This document shows positions 24,590 through 32,855 of a stretch of DNA of 33,569 nucleotides, one piece after another. The position numbers and the translations under genes are program-made. Under the pieces are notes generated by a model. That model saw only the letters and a list, made by a program, of their open reading frames with translations. It did not search any database and was not told the origin of the DNA. The DNA is taken from NCBI RefSeq assembly GCF_023715565.1, contig NZ_JAMBOJ010000054.1:1-33569 (forward strand), given 5' to 3'. This DNA comes from Cytobacillus firmus (GTDB lineage Bacteria > Bacillota > Bacilli > Bacillales > Cytobacillaceae). Each line of letters begins with the position of its first letter. The first letter of the stretch is position 1.

Positions 24590-25753
24590 TTATTCAGTTT
24601 TTGAAAATAGCCCCATGGATCGTTTGAACAATGTCCACCATGATGCTTCACTACTGTTTTCTTTAGCAACTAAAGGACTTTCAACTAAGATTTTTCCATC
24701 CTTTTTCAAGGTTAATGTTCCGATCTGATCACCCTTTTGGACAGGAGCTTTAATTTTTTTATTTAAAGTTATTTTCTGTTCAATTTCCTTAATGCTTTCA
24801 CCTTTTTTAGTTAAAAGTGAAATCGGTTCACTTGTCTGGGCTTCAACCATCTTCTTTTCGCCTTTGCTGACTTCTACTTTACCAAGAACGTGATTTCTTT
24901 CGTACATTGGGTGTGTTTTATATTGGCTGAATGCAAAGTCGAGCATTTTAGTCACTTGAGCATTGCGTTCTTTTGAAGTCGGTGCGCCAAAAACTACGGC
25001 TATAACCCGCATTCCATCTTTCTCGGCTGTTGCCGTCAGACAGTATTTTGCTTCAGAGGTAAAACCGGTTTTGAGGCCATCAACACCAGGATAAAAACGC
25101 ACAAGGCGATTTGTATTGACCAGCCAGAATTTTTTATCTGTGTCTTCACGAAGATACGCTTCATATGTGCCTGTAAAATCGGTTATTTTCTCATATTTAA
25201 GAAGCTCTTTGGCCATTATGGCCATATCATGTGCAGTACTGTAATGTTCCTTAGCTGACAAGCCTGTAGGGTTTTGGAACTGGGTATTTTTCAGACCTAA
25301 TTCCTTAGCCTTTTTATTCATCATTTCAACAAAAGCTTCTTCTGAACCGGCAATTCTTTCAGCCATGGCAACTGATGCATCATTGCCGGAACCAATAGCA
25401 ATCCCCTGCAGCATTTGTTTGGTGGTCATTTCTTCACCTGGCTCAAGGAAGATTTGTGAACCGCCCATTGATGCAGCATATTCGCTTGTCCGGATTTTCT
25501 CATCCCATGACAGCTTTCCTTCATCTAACGCTTCCATAATTAAGAGCATGGTCATGACCTTTGTCATGCTGGCAGGCGGAAGCTGCTCACCACTGTTTTT
25601 TTCATACAATACCGAACCGGTATCACGCTCAATTAGAATTGCAGACTTCACGTTATCCGCTAAATCTGCGCTGCTTTCTCTTGCAAGCCCGGAAGGAGCA
25701 AAGATTGTTGCCATTAATAATGCTATTAACATTAATGAGACGAGTCGTTTCAT
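24590..25753 (-). CDS. dacF: Sporulation D-alanyl-D-alanine carboxypeptidase DacF
   Basis: 387 residues. Signal peptide (about 1-25), S11 peptidase domain with SMTK (Ser62/Lys65), SGN (122-124) and KTG (228-230), C-terminal beta domain and a last amphipathic segment for membrane attachment. Forespore enzyme that regulates cortex peptidoglycan cross-linking together with DacB. ATG at 25753 preceded by GGAGG; GTG one codon earlier is possible. Immediately upstream of spoIIAA, and behind a sigma-F-like promoter. Confidence 0.95.
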   Translation of the reverse strand: MKRLVSLMLIALLMATIFAPSGLARESSADLADNVKSAILIERDTGSVLYEKNSGEQLPPASMTKVMTMLLIMEALDEGKLSWDEKIRTSEYAASMGGSQIFLEPGEEMTTKQMLQGIAIGSGNDASVAMAERIAGSEEAFVEMMNKKAKELGLKNTQFQNPTGLSAKEHYSTAHDMAIMAKELLKYEKITDFTGTYEAYLREDTDKKFWLVNTNRLVRFYPGVDGLKTGFTSEAKYCLTATAEKDGMRVIAVVFGAPTSKERNAQVTKMLDFAFSQYKTHPMYERNHVLGKVEVSKGEKKMVEAQTSEPISLLTKKGESIKEIEQKITLNKKIKAPVQKGDQIGTLTLKKDGKILVESPLVAKENSSEASWWTLFKRSMGLFSKTE

Positions 25754-25782
25754 CACACAATACCTCCATTCTTTATAGCCTC

Positions 25783-25811
25783 CATTTTTTCCAGTTAAAG
25801 AAAATTTATAC
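25783..25811 (-). promoter_or_regulatory. Sigma-F-type promoter of dacF
   Basis: GTATA (25811-25807), 14-nt spacer, GGAAAAAATG (25792-25783) on the minus strand. Both halves match the sigma-F patterns GyATA and GGnnAnAmTR; the spacer is a base or so shorter than usual. Confidence 0.6.
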
Positions 25812-25856
25812 AGTTAATGAAGACTAAAAAGAAATCATACAGTACTGCTACACGCC

Positions 25857-25892
25857 AAAAAGCCGCCGGACATGGTCCCCCGGCGGCTTTTT
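25857..25892 (-). terminator. Terminator after pdp
   Basis: Perfect 13-bp stem AAAAAGCCGCCGG / CCGGCGGCTTTTT with a 10-nt loop. The T-run is the end of the stem, so it can work on both strands. Located 9 bp after the pdp stop. Confidence 0.8.
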
Positions 25893-25901
25893 GCTTCCCT
25901 A

Positions 25902-27206
25902 TTATTCAGTTATTTCTTCATGAATTAATACTGGTGCCTCAACTTTTTCAGTGGACAGCTTTATGTTTTCATAAAGCATTTTTCTTACTTCTTCTACATT
26001 TTCGAAATTGCTGCAGATGGTTACAAGAGATTCGCCCTTCTGTACCCGGTCACCGATTTTCTTTCTTAAAATCAGGCCGACTGCCAGATCGATTTCTGAT
26101 TCCTTAGTTGCTCTTCCTGCTCCCAACAGCATGGCTGCAGTTCCAATTTCATCTGCAACAATCTCAGAAACATAGCCATCCTGCTTAGCTTCTAATTCAA
26201 ATGTATATTTTGACTGAGGCAATTTCTCCGGATTATCGACAACTGACGCATCTCCGCCTTGTGAGCTTAGGAATACTTTAAATGTTTCTAAAGCTGAACC
26301 GTCCTTCATAGCATTCTCTAATTTTTCGCGAGCTTCCTTCAATGAATCCGCTTTTTTCGCAAGGAAAACCATATGGCTTCCAAGGGTCAGGCACAGCTCA
26401 GTCAGATCTTCAGGTCCTTCGCCTCTTAATGTATCGATAGCTTCCTTCACTTCAAGGGCATTGCCAATGGCATAGCCAAGCGGCTGGCTCATATCTGAGA
26501 TAACAGCCATTGTGTTTCTGCCAACATTATTTCCAATACGGACCATTGCTTTTGCTAATTCACGTGAATCGTCAAGTGTCTTCATAAATGCGCCGGCGCC
26601 AGTCTTAACATCGAGGACAATGGCGTCAGCACCTGCAGCGATTTTTTTGCTCATAATCGAGCTTGCAATCAGTGGGATACTGTCAACAGTGGCTGTTACA
26701 TCGCGCAGCGCATATAACTTTTTGTCAGCAGGCGTTAAGTTCCCGCTCTGGCCAATGACTGCAATTTTATTTTGATTAACAAGCTTAATAAATTCGTCAT
26801 TCTCTATTTCAACATGGAATCCGTCAACAGCCTCAAGCTTGTCGATTGTTCCGCCTGTATGTCCAAGGCCGCGCCCTGACATTTTCGCAACCGGAACACC
26901 TAATGCAGCTACAAGCGGGCCAAGTACTAATGTAGTTGTATCACCTACACCGCCAGTTGAGTGTTTATCAACTTTGATTCCTTCAATTTTGGATAAGTCG
27001 ATTTGATCACCGGATTCAACCATTGCCATAGTTAAATTGGCTCTTTCGTTCTCTGTCATCCCCTGAAAGAAGATTGCCATTGTTAATGCACTTACCTGAT
27101 AATCCGGAATTGAGCCGTCTGTGTATCCTTTAATGACGAATTGAATTTCCTCTGCCGTTAAATCCAGTCCGTCTCTTTTCTTTTCAATAAGATCTACCAT
27201 TCTCAT
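25902..27206 (-). CDS. pdp: Pyrimidine-nucleoside phosphorylase
   Basis: 434 residues from ATG at 27206 (TTG two codons earlier is unlikely; family members begin MRMVD). Thymidine/pyrimidine phosphorylase family signature region [24 protein letters not shown] and [18 protein letters not shown], plus [18 protein letters not shown]. Splits uridine, deoxyuridine or thymidine with phosphate into base and ribose 1-phosphate. The ribosome site is weak (AGTGGTG). In B. subtilis pdp lies elsewhere (with dra and nupC); here it follows punA. The 220-bp gap to punA holds a degraded MITE-like repeat. Confidence 0.95.
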   Translation of the reverse strand: MRMVDLIEKKRDGLDLTAEEIQFVIKGYTDGSIPDYQVSALTMAIFFQGMTENERANLTMAMVESGDQIDLSKIEGIKVDKHSTGGVGDTTTLVLGPLVAALGVPVAKMSGRGLGHTGGTIDKLEAVDGFHVEIENDEFIKLVNQNKIAVIGQSGNLTPADKKLYALRDVTATVDSIPLIASSIMSKKIAAGADAIVLDVKTGAGAFMKTLDDSRELAKAMVRIGNNVGRNTMAVISDMSQPLGYAIGNALEVKEAIDTLRGEGPEDLTELCLTLGSHMVFLAKKADSLKEAREKLENAMKDGSALETFKVFLSSQGGDASVVDNPEKLPQSKYTFELEAKQDGYVSEIVADEIGTAAMLLGAGRATKESEIDLAVGLILRKKIGDRVQKGESLVTICSNFENVEEVRKMLYENIKLSTEKVEAPVLIHEEITE

Positions 27207-27249
27207 CAACAAACACCACTGCTTTCATTTATTCTTTTCTTATGGATTT

Positions 27250-27394
27250 AGTCTAATCGATTGTTGTTTTTCTTAAAGGATCTGTTCGTCGTTTTGGCAT
27301 TTCGATGTTGTCCGTTGATTGCAGCGAGAGGATGCTCCATTCAACTCAGTGAAAATAAGATACTAACAGCAACAAATCTCCGAAAAAACAGCCT
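27250..27394 (+). mobile_element. MITE-like repeat, shortened copy between punA and pdp
   Basis: About 145 bp sharing with 28282-28565, in the same orientation, the blocks ttgttgtttttc, gttgtccgttgattgcag, gagaggatgct, tcaactcagt and cagcaacaaa...aacagcct. The central about 160 bp of the longer copy are missing, and the left terminal repeat is eroded (agtctaatcga). Non-coding, no transposase. Confidence 0.65.
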
Positions 27395-27429
27395 TATTAA
27401 TAAGTCAACGACCAAATAATTAAAGTATC

Positions 27430-28251
27430 TTATGCGCCAAATTCCTTAACGATTGCTTTCACATAAAGAAGGAAGTCAGCTTTGACTTTTTCTGTTGTTT
27501 CGATTACTTCTTCATGGTTAAGCGGCTGGTCAAGGATGCCTGCAGCCATGTTTGAGATACATGAAATTCCAAGGACCTTCATGCCTGAATGCTGTGCCAC
27601 GATAACTTCAGGGACAGTTGACATGCCGACTGCATCTCCACCCATTATTCTCAGCATGCGAACCTCTGCAGGGGTTTCATATGTTGGACCTGTATTGCCG
27701 ACATATACTCCTTCCTGAATCTTCAGGTTCAGTCTATTGGCTATCTCTCTGGCAAGCTTCCTCATTTCTTTGGAATATGCTTCTGACATATCCGGAAAAC
27801 GCGGACCCATGCGAGAATCATTAGGACCGATTAAAGGATTACTTCCCATATTGTTGATATGATCAGAAATTAACATTAAATCTCCTGGAGAGTAGCTTTC
27901 ATTCACTCCGCCTGCCGCATTCGTTACAATGAGCTTCTCAACTCCCATCTCATGCATAACTCTTACAGGAAAAGTTACCTTATCAAATGAATATCCTTCG
28001 TAATAATGGAATCGGCCTTGCATAGCAACCACTTCAATCCCGTTCAAACGGCCAAATACAAGCTGTCCTGCATGACCTTCTACTGTTGATATAGGGAAAT
28101 CAGGAATTTCATTGTAAGGAATCTTAACCGGTTCTTCGATTTCGTCTGCCAATACACCAAGTCCAGAGCCTAAAATCAGCCCAATCTTTGCCTGGCCTGT
28201 ATATTTACTTTTAAGAAATTCAGCCGCATTTTGAATTTTGCTGTAATCCAT
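27430..28251 (-). CDS. punA: Purine-nucleoside phosphorylase
   Basis: 273 residues from ATG at 28251, supported by GAGGAG 7 nt upstream; the open frame continues 23 codons further into a repeat and should not be used. Trimeric PNP family: IGLILGSGLGVLADEI (phosphate loop), VEGHAGQLVFGRLNGIEVVAMQGRFHYYEGY, VTNAAGGVNESYSPGDLM, DHINNMGSNPLIGPND, GNTGPTYETPAEVRML and GMSTVPEVIVA. Phosphorolysis of guanosine and inosine and their deoxy forms. Between pdp and deoB in a nucleoside-salvage cluster, flanked by two MITE-like repeats. Confidence 0.94.
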   Translation of the reverse strand: MDYSKIQNAAEFLKSKYTGQAKIGLILGSGLGVLADEIEEPVKIPYNEIPDFPISTVEGHAGQLVFGRLNGIEVVAMQGRFHYYEGYSFDKVTFPVRVMHEMGVEKLIVTNAAGGVNESYSPGDLMLISDHINNMGSNPLIGPNDSRMGPRFPDMSEAYSKEMRKLAREIANRLNLKIQEGVYVGNTGPTYETPAEVRMLRIMGGDAVGMSTVPEVIVAQHSGMKVLGISCISNMAAGILDQPLNHEEVIETTEKVKADFLLYVKAIVKEFGA

Positions 28252-28281
28252 TTTCAATCTCCTCATCTGCTTTTTTTTAAT

Positions 28282-28565
28282 AGGCTCTTTTCGTATAAAT
28301 TGTTGTTTTTCGCTTATCAATGTTGTCCGTTGATTGCAGTGAGAGGATGCTCAGCGAACCATGGGGCGGGCGGTGAGCATCCTCGACGCTGCGCGTCTGT
28401 GGGGTCTTCACCTGTCCCACTACTCCCGTAGGACGTTGAATAGGCTACCTTGAGTAAACACCGCACGAAGAAAATGCGAATGCATTTTCGAGGATCTCGC
28501 ACCTTCCGCTCCAATCAACTCAGTAAATATAATGTAAATAGCAACAAACTTTGCGAAAACAGCCT
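28282..28565 (+). mobile_element. MITE-like repeat, full-length copy between deoB and punA
   Basis: About 284 bp with imperfect terminal inverted repeats: the left end AGGCTCTTTTCG and the right end complement AGGCTGTTTTCG, both continuing to a TTGTTG block. It is flanked by the 6-bp direct repeat TTTAAT (28276-28281 and 28566-28571), a plausible target duplication. Inside are two strong hairpins: GAGGATGCTCA / TGAGCATCCTC (28343-28384) and GAAAATGC / GCATTTTC (28470-28489). Similar elements are widespread in Bacillus intergenic regions, by recall. No coding capacity; it fills almost the whole 324-bp gap. Confidence 0.75.
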
Positions 28566-28575
28566 TTTAATATTA

Positions 28576-29760
28576 TTATTTCAGTTTGTTCAAAAAGCTT
28601 TTGCCATAGGCCGGCATTTTCACATTAAAGTTATCCGCTATAGTCGCCCCAATATCTGCAAAAGTTTCACTGACCGGAAGCTCTTTCCCTTCTTTCATAT
28701 CTTTTGAATAAACAAGAAGCGGAACGTATTCTCTCGTATGATCTGTGCCATGATGGACAGGGTCATTGCCGTGGTCTGCGGTAATCATTAATAAGTCGCC
28801 ATCCTGCATTTTTTCAAATACTTCAGGCAGTCGTTCATCAAACTCTTCAAGAGCTTTTCCATACCCTTCCGGATCACGCCTATGGCCAAATAATGCATCA
28901 AAGTCCACCAGATTTACAAAGCTCAGGCCAGTAAAATCTTTATCAAACGTTTCGATCAGCTTATCCATTCCATCCATATTTGATGTTGTGCGAATGGCCT
29001 CAGTTACTCCCTCTCCATCATAAATGTCGGAGATTTTCCCAATTGCAACTACATCAAATCCGCCATCAGCCATTTCATTCATTACTGTACGGTCAAATGG
29101 CTTTAACGCATAGTCATGTCTGTTTGATGTTCTTTGGAAATTTCCGGGTTCGCCAATGAATGGTCTGGCAATTACACGGCCGACCATATATTTTTCATCA
29201 AGAGTCAGCTCACGTGCGATTTTACAGATTTTATACTGTTCTTCAATTGGGATGATATCTTCATGTGCCGCAATCTGCAGAACTGAATCGGCGGATGTAT
29301 AAACAATCAGAGCTCCGGTTCTCATATGTTCTTCTCCCAGTTCAACCAGGATTTCTGTTCCACTTGCAGGCTTATTCCCAATAATTTTCCTGCCAGTGCG
29401 TGATTCAAGTTCTGATATCAATTCCTCTGGAAATCCATCAGGAAAGACTCTGAATGGAGTTCGAATATTCAAACCCATAATTTCCCAATGACCAGTCATT
29501 GTGTCCTTTCCGTTTGATGCTTCCTGCATCTTTGTGTAAAAAGCCATAGGGTTATCCGCTTTCTCGATTCCTTTGATTTCGCGTATCTTACTAAGCCCAA
29601 GCTTACCCATGTTCGGCATCTTCAGGCCATTCATTTTTTCTGCGATGTGACCGATCGTATCGGCACCTTTATCACCGAATTTATCGGCATCAGGCGCTTC
29701 TCCAATTCCCACTGAATCCATGACAATTAAAAAAACGCGCTTATATGTATATGCAGACAT
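28576..29760 (-). CDS. deoB: Phosphopentomutase
   Basis: 394 residues, alkaline-phosphatase superfamily. Metal-binding [23 protein letters not shown] at the start, phospho-acceptor threonine in [10 protein letters not shown] (Thr87), and the metal-binding [25 protein letters not shown] near 320-345. Interconverts (deoxy)ribose 1-phosphate and 5-phosphate, which links the products of PunA and Pdp to central metabolism. ATG with AGGAGG 8 nt away. First gene of the deoB-punA-pdp cluster. A cre-like site lies in the leader. Confidence 0.95.
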   Translation of the reverse strand: MSAYTYKRVFLIVMDSVGIGEAPDADKFGDKGADTIGHIAEKMNGLKMPNMGKLGLSKIREIKGIEKADNPMAFYTKMQEASNGKDTMTGHWEIMGLNIRTPFRVFPDGFPEELISELESRTGRKIIGNKPASGTEILVELGEEHMRTGALIVYTSADSVLQIAAHEDIIPIEEQYKICKIARELTLDEKYMVGRVIARPFIGEPGNFQRTSNRHDYALKPFDRTVMNEMADGGFDVVAIGKISDIYDGEGVTEAIRTTSNMDGMDKLIETFDKDFTGLSFVNLVDFDALFGHRRDPEGYGKALEEFDERLPEVFEKMQDGDLLMITADHGNDPVHHGTDHTREYVPLLVYSKDMKEGKELPVSETFADIGATIADNFNVKMPAYGKSFLNKLK

Positions 29761-29780
29761 TTGAAAACCTCCTAATTATT

Positions 29781-29814
29781 TGAATACGGTTACAAAAATC
29801 ATATTCGTATAGTA
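29781..29814 (-). promoter_or_regulatory. deoB promoter -10 and catabolite-responsive (cre) site
   Basis: TACTAT (29814-29809) is the likely -10, with a poor -35. TGTAACCGTATTCA (29794-29781) matches the CcpA cre pattern TGWAANCGNTNWCA at 13 of 14 positions and lies just after the predicted start site, a position for repression by road-block. Glucose repression of drm-pupG is known in B. subtilis. Confidence 0.55.
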
Positions 29815-29911
29815 CCCTTTTTAGGTTTATTTAACACTGATTCTCTTGCTGGAACCGGGGTGTAAACCGTCAATCCCGCGTTTTAAAACATTAATGATAG
29901 CTCTTTCACTC

Positions 29912-29925
29912 GTCAGAAGTCTGAC
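29912..29925. repeat. 14-bp inverted repeat upstream of deoB
   Basis: GTCAGA-ag-TCTGAC, perfect 6-bp arms, about 100 bp upstream of the deoB -10. Could be an operator or a chance palindrome. Confidence 0.3.
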
Positions 29926-29959
29926 ATCTATATTTTACCTAATAAACAGGTGAAATGAC

Positions 29960-29991
29960 AAGAAAAAGCTGCCTAATTTTTTGGCAGCTTT
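29960..29991 (-). terminator. Intrinsic terminator after xerD
   Basis: Minus-strand stem AAAGCTGCC / GGCAGCTTT with a 9-nt loop and a TTTTTC tail, 25 bp after the xerD stop. Confidence 0.75.
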
Positions 29992-30015
29992 ATGACATTT
30001 GATTTTTTCCTATTT

Positions 30016-30909
30016 TTAAGCACGCGGATGGTATTGACTGTACACATCTTTAAGCCGTGTTTTGGTTACATGAGTATATATTTGCGTAGTGGAAATATCG
30101 GCATGTCCAAGCATTTCCTGAACAGCCCGCAAATCTGCCCCATTTTCCAGCAGATGAGTGGCAAATGAATGCCTCAGCGTATGTGGAGTCAGCTCCTTCT
30201 CGATCCCTGCTTCCTGGGCCAGCCGCTTCAGTATTTTCCAGAATCCCTGTCTCGAAAGACGTTTGCCGTGATGATTTAAAAATAATGCTTCATCCCTATA
30301 CTTTTTAGAAACGAACTTGCCTCTCCCTTCAGTTAAATACCTATCAAGCGCTTCAGAAGCTGTTTTGCCAATAGGCACAATCCGTTCCTTATTCCCTTTG
30401 CCAATACATCTTACAAAGCCCATCGTTAAATGAACATCACCTGAGTTCAGGCCTATCAGTTCACTTACGCGAATGCCTGTAGCATATAACAGTTCAAGCA
30501 TAGCTTTATCCCTTAGACCAAAGTGATTCTTAATTTCCGGAAGATCCAATAAAGTTTCCACTTCCTGCATGTTTAATACTTTCGGAAGCGAACGTTCCAT
30601 TTGCGGTGTTTCTATATGGATAGAAGGATCATGGCCAACTGCTTTTTCACGGAGCAGAAATTGGTGAAAAGCCCTTATGGAGGCTATATGCCGGGCTAGA
30701 GTTTTTGAGGATTTGCCCTGTTTTTTTAATAAGCCGAGAAATTGGACAATTTGCATGCGCTGCACATTCTCAAGGCTTGCAAGCTTTTCTTCCGACTTGA
30801 GATATTTCAGATAACTTTTCAAATCTCTTTCATAAGAGATAATGGTATTCTTGGCGAGGCCTTTTTCTACAAGTAAATAATGAATAAAGTCTTTTAACTG
30901 ATCATCCAT
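30016..30909 (-). CDS. xerD: Site-specific tyrosine recombinase XerD
   Basis: 297 residues. N-terminal SAM-like DNA-binding domain (1-90) and catalytic domain (about 110-290) with the full set Arg147 (ATGIRVSEL), Lys171, His243 and Arg246 ([14 protein letters not shown]), His269 (MLGHADIS) and nucleophile Tyr278 (TTQIYTHV). Resolves chromosome dimers at dif together with its partner recombinase. Length matches B. subtilis XerD (RipX). It lies 9 bp after yqzK, the classical neighbour, so it is a housekeeping recombinase and not a phage integrase. Confidence 0.95.
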   Translation of the reverse strand: MDDQLKDFIHYLLVEKGLAKNTIISYERDLKSYLKYLKSEEKLASLENVQRMQIVQFLGLLKKQGKSSKTLARHIASIRAFHQFLLREKAVGHDPSIHIETPQMERSLPKVLNMQEVETLLDLPEIKNHFGLRDKAMLELLYATGIRVSELIGLNSGDVHLTMGFVRCIGKGNKERIVPIGKTASEALDRYLTEGRGKFVSKKYRDEALFLNHHGKRLSRQGFWKILKRLAQEAGIEKELTPHTLRHSFATHLLENGADLRAVQEMLGHADISTTQIYTHVTKTRLKDVYSQYHPRA

Positions 30910-30918
30910 ATGATAGCA

Positions 30919-31146
30919 TTACTCCCCGTTTAAGTAGAAAAGAATTAACCGGTCCAGCAAGCTCCTATCTTCATCAGTTCCGCTCGCTGACACCTTAACA
31001 GCCGCTCCCCTTGGTTCGTCATAGCGGTGATAATCCTGGTATTCTTCATTTAACCACATAATACCATAATAAAAAAGGATTGTGCATCCGGTAAAAATCA
31101 CAAATACTTTTATGGTCTGAAAAGCCATGCCCAGCCAGGATTTCAT
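30919..31146 (-). CDS. yqzK: YqzK family small membrane protein (DUF4227)
   Basis: 75 residues: a short N-terminus, one membrane segment (about 10-32, IKVFVIFTGCTILFYYGIMWL), then the family block NEEYQDYHRYDEPRGAAVKV and a C-terminal LLDRLILFYLNGE. Function unknown. ATG with TGGAGG 8 nt upstream. Conserved position between fur and xerD; same operon as xerD. Confidence 0.88.
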   Translation of the reverse strand: MKSWLGMAFQTIKVFVIFTGCTILFYYGIMWLNEEYQDYHRYDEPRGAAVKVSASGTDEDRSLLDRLILFYLNGE

Positions 31147-31290
31147 GTGTGGTCCTCCATAACTTTTAATTATAAGAAAGATATTCAGCTTTCTATTATT
31201 AAAAGGTATGCCATTTTGGACAAGAATTATACCTGAATTTGCATAAATGGTGTTTCTTCAGGGCACTTGCCCTTTTGAAAACAGCCCAAA

Positions 31291-31322
31291 ATAAAAAGCC
31301 TATCCTAATATAGAATAAGCTT
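31291..31322 (-). terminator. Intrinsic terminator after fur
   Basis: Minus-strand 12-bp stem AAGCTTATTCTA / TAGGATAGGCTT with two G-T pairs, 3-nt loop, then TTTATTTT. 14 bp after the fur stop. Confidence 0.7.
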
Positions 31323-31335
31323 TGTCAAGAAACTA

Positions 31336-31809
31336 TTAAATTTCATCGGCCTCGGTTTCATTTTCTGTTTGTTTATCCTGGCAGCGGTAACAGATGCCAT
31401 GGAACGTAAGGCGGTGATCTTTTATTTTAAAATTCCAGCGGCGCTCAACCACTTCCTCTACGTCTTCAAGCAAATCTTCCTGTATTTCATCAACAGCTCC
31501 GCACTCAATACAGACTAAATGGTGGTGAAAATGGGCTGCCCCTTCCTGACGCAGGTCATACCGGGAAACTCCATCACCGAAGTTGATTTTATCGACAATT
31601 TTTAATTCAGTCAGCAATTCAAGTGTTCGATATACAGTTGCCAAGCCTATCTCAGGCGATTTCTCTTTTACTAGGAGGTAGACATCTTCCGCACTTAAAT
31701 GATCCTCTTCGTGTTCTAACAGGACGCGAACTGTTGCCTCTCGCTGTGGTGTTAGTTTATAGCTGGATGAATGCAACTGTTTTTTGATTCTTTCAATTCT
31801 GCTTTCCAT
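31336..31809 (-). CDS. fur: Ferric uptake regulator Fur
   Basis: 157 residues. Winged-helix DNA-binding domain (1-85; SYKLTPQREATVRVLLEHEEDHLSAEDVYLLVKEKSPEIGLATVYRTLELL) and a dimerisation domain with the His-rich metal site AAHFHHHLVCIECG and structural zinc cysteines Cys100/Cys103 and Cys140/Cys143. The usual Fur rather than PerR or Zur is favoured by position between yqzK and spoIIM and by PerR-box-like sequences upstream. Represses iron-uptake genes when iron-loaded. ATG preceded by GAGGGAGGGAC. Confidence 0.92.
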   Translation of the reverse strand: MESRIERIKKQLHSSSYKLTPQREATVRVLLEHEEDHLSAEDVYLLVKEKSPEIGLATVYRTLELLTELKIVDKINFGDGVSRYDLRQEGAAHFHHHLVCIECGAVDEIQEDLLEDVEEVVERRWNFKIKDHRLTFHGICYRCQDKQTENETEADEI

Positions 31810-31842
31810 ACCGAAAGTCCCTCCCTCGCCACTAACATTCTC

Positions 31843-31870
31843 ATTATAACAGAAATGAGATCACATTCAA
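31843..31870 (-). promoter_or_regulatory. Sigma-A promoter of fur
   Basis: TTGAAT (31870-31865), 16-nt spacer, TGTTATAAT extended -10 (TATAAT at 31848-31843) on the minus strand, about 35 bp before the fur start. Confidence 0.65.
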
Positions 31871-31871
31871 A

Positions 31872-31926
31872 ATAAAATAATTATAAATAACAAACAATAA
31901 TGAATTTAATTTAATAATAATTATAA
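31872..31926 (-). promoter_or_regulatory. Two PerR-box-like sites upstream of fur
   Basis: Compared with TTATAATnATTATAA, the site at 31912-31926 matches at 12-13 of the 14 defined positions and that at 31872-31886 at about 12 of 14. The nearer one abuts the -35. fur is under PerR control in B. subtilis. The stretch is very AT-rich, so chance matches are possible. Confidence 0.4.
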
Positions 31927-31997
31927 TATTTTCTAAAACCGTTTTAAACCTCTTTATATGTACCCTATATTTTAATTTTTATCCTTTTCCCATATAT

Positions 31998-32027
31998 AAA
32001 AAAGGCAGAGCCAACCGCTCTGCCTTT
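31998..32027 (-). terminator. Intrinsic terminator after spoIIM
   Basis: Perfect 11-bp stem AAAGGCAGAGC / GCTCTGCCTTT, 5-nt loop, with TTTTTT on the minus strand; 14 bp after the spoIIM stop. Confidence 0.8.
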
Positions 32028-32040
32028 AGCATGATTTTTA

Positions 32041-32685
32041 TCAGGACTGGATTGAACTAACAACAGTCTTCATTAAAACAGGTGAGATAAATGCCTCTAC
32101 CCCGGCTGCAGCAATTAGAAACAGAATTGCCACAGCAAAAGCAATCATATATCTTCCGAAAAGGGGCATCATGGGCTGTCCCGCTTTCTTCATAAATTGT
32201 CTTCTAATCATTTTTAAAGAGAAAGACACAGCCAGAGTTGCGGCGATGATAAAGATAGGTATGATGATCAGGTTCTGGGGAAGGACCGATACGAAAGAAA
32301 GCAAAAATCCTTCCCATCCCATTCGGTTAACGAGAAAGCCAACTGTAAAGCCAACCACCATGCCTTTCATAAATAACAGAATCAGAATGACTGGCAATCC
32401 AATTATGGAAATTCCTAAAATCCACATCAATCCTATAAATTTTGTATTATGGAAAAAGCTTTGTTTGAATAATTCATCAGCTGCTGCAATATGTCCATCT
32501 AATACTTGACCAAAAAACTGAGAAAGGTAATAAAATAAATCTTCCTTTTGTGTAAAACTCAAGCTATTTACAACGATAGCTCCAAAAATGACACCCATCA
32601 GAAACAATACAATAACGAATAAGTAGATTGAGGAATGTTCGCGAAAGTGGGCTGCTGCGGCGTTCTGGTACAATTTTTTCTTCAT
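32041..32685 (-). CDS. spoIIM: Stage II sporulation protein M
   Basis: 214 residues, the B. subtilis length. About five membrane segments (YLFVIVLFLMGVIFGAIVV, FIGLMWILGISIIGLPVILILLFMKGMVVGFTVGFLV, PQNLIIIPIFIIAATLAVSF, YMIAFAVAILFLIAAAGVEAFI). Forms the septal peptidoglycan-hydrolysing DMP complex with SpoIID and SpoIIP, which drives engulfment of the forespore. ATG with AGGAGG 8 nt upstream. Sigma-E-type promoter upstream; divergent from the GNAT gene. Confidence 0.94.
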   Translation of the reverse strand: MKKKLYQNAAAAHFREHSSIYLFVIVLFLMGVIFGAIVVNSLSFTQKEDLFYYLSQFFGQVLDGHIAAADELFKQSFFHNTKFIGLMWILGISIIGLPVILILLFMKGMVVGFTVGFLVNRMGWEGFLLSFVSVLPQNLIIIPIFIIAATLAVSFSLKMIRRQFMKKAGQPMMPLFGRYMIAFAVAILFLIAAAGVEAFISPVLMKTVVSSIQS

Positions 32686-32722
32686 TGCTCTTCCTCCTAA
32701 GACAAAACAAATTGGATATTAA

Positions 32723-32750
32723 ATTGTATGCTTGTCCCGGAATTGTATGA
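32723..32750 (-). promoter_or_regulatory. Sigma-E-type promoter of spoIIM
   Basis: TCATACA (32750-32744), 13-nt spacer, CATACAAT (32730-32723) on the minus strand, about 38 bp before spoIIM. The -10 is an exact sigma-E match; spoIIM is sigma-E controlled in B. subtilis. A second CATACAAT starts 19 bp upstream (32749-32742) and contains the -35. Confidence 0.65.
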
Positions 32751-32785
32751 CAAAGAATTGCATTGCTCACAAGGGTGAAAAGTTC

Positions 32786-32814
32786 TTGAATACTTTGTAT
32801 GATTTTGCTATAAT
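32786..32814 (+). promoter_or_regulatory. Strong sigma-A promoter of the GNAT gene
   Basis: TTGAAT (32786-32791), 17-nt spacer, TATAAT (32809-32814) with an upstream TG at 32806-32807 (TGC extension). About 40 bp before the GNAT start. Confidence 0.7.
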
Positions 32815-32855
32815 TTTCAAAATTATTTAAATTATCATTGGAGGCAATGGAGAAA

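Noticed and set aside
28252..28320. N-terminal extension of punA by 23 codons
   Set aside because: It runs into the MITE-like repeat, while GAGGAG is correctly placed for the inner ATG that gives the family length.
28317..28514. Open frames in the gap between deoB and punA
   Set aside because: They lie wholly within the repeat element and its hairpins, and have no ribosome site or family resemblance.
30016..30909. Phage or integron integrase
   Set aside because: Length, motifs and the yqzK-fur neighbourhood identify it as housekeeping XerD; no attachment site or phage genes nearby.
31260..31273. Palindrome AGGGCA-ct-TGCCCT upstream of yqzK
   Set aside because: Short arms, and no convincing promoter beside it (TATAAT at 31231-31226 lacks a -35); not strong enough to call a regulatory site.
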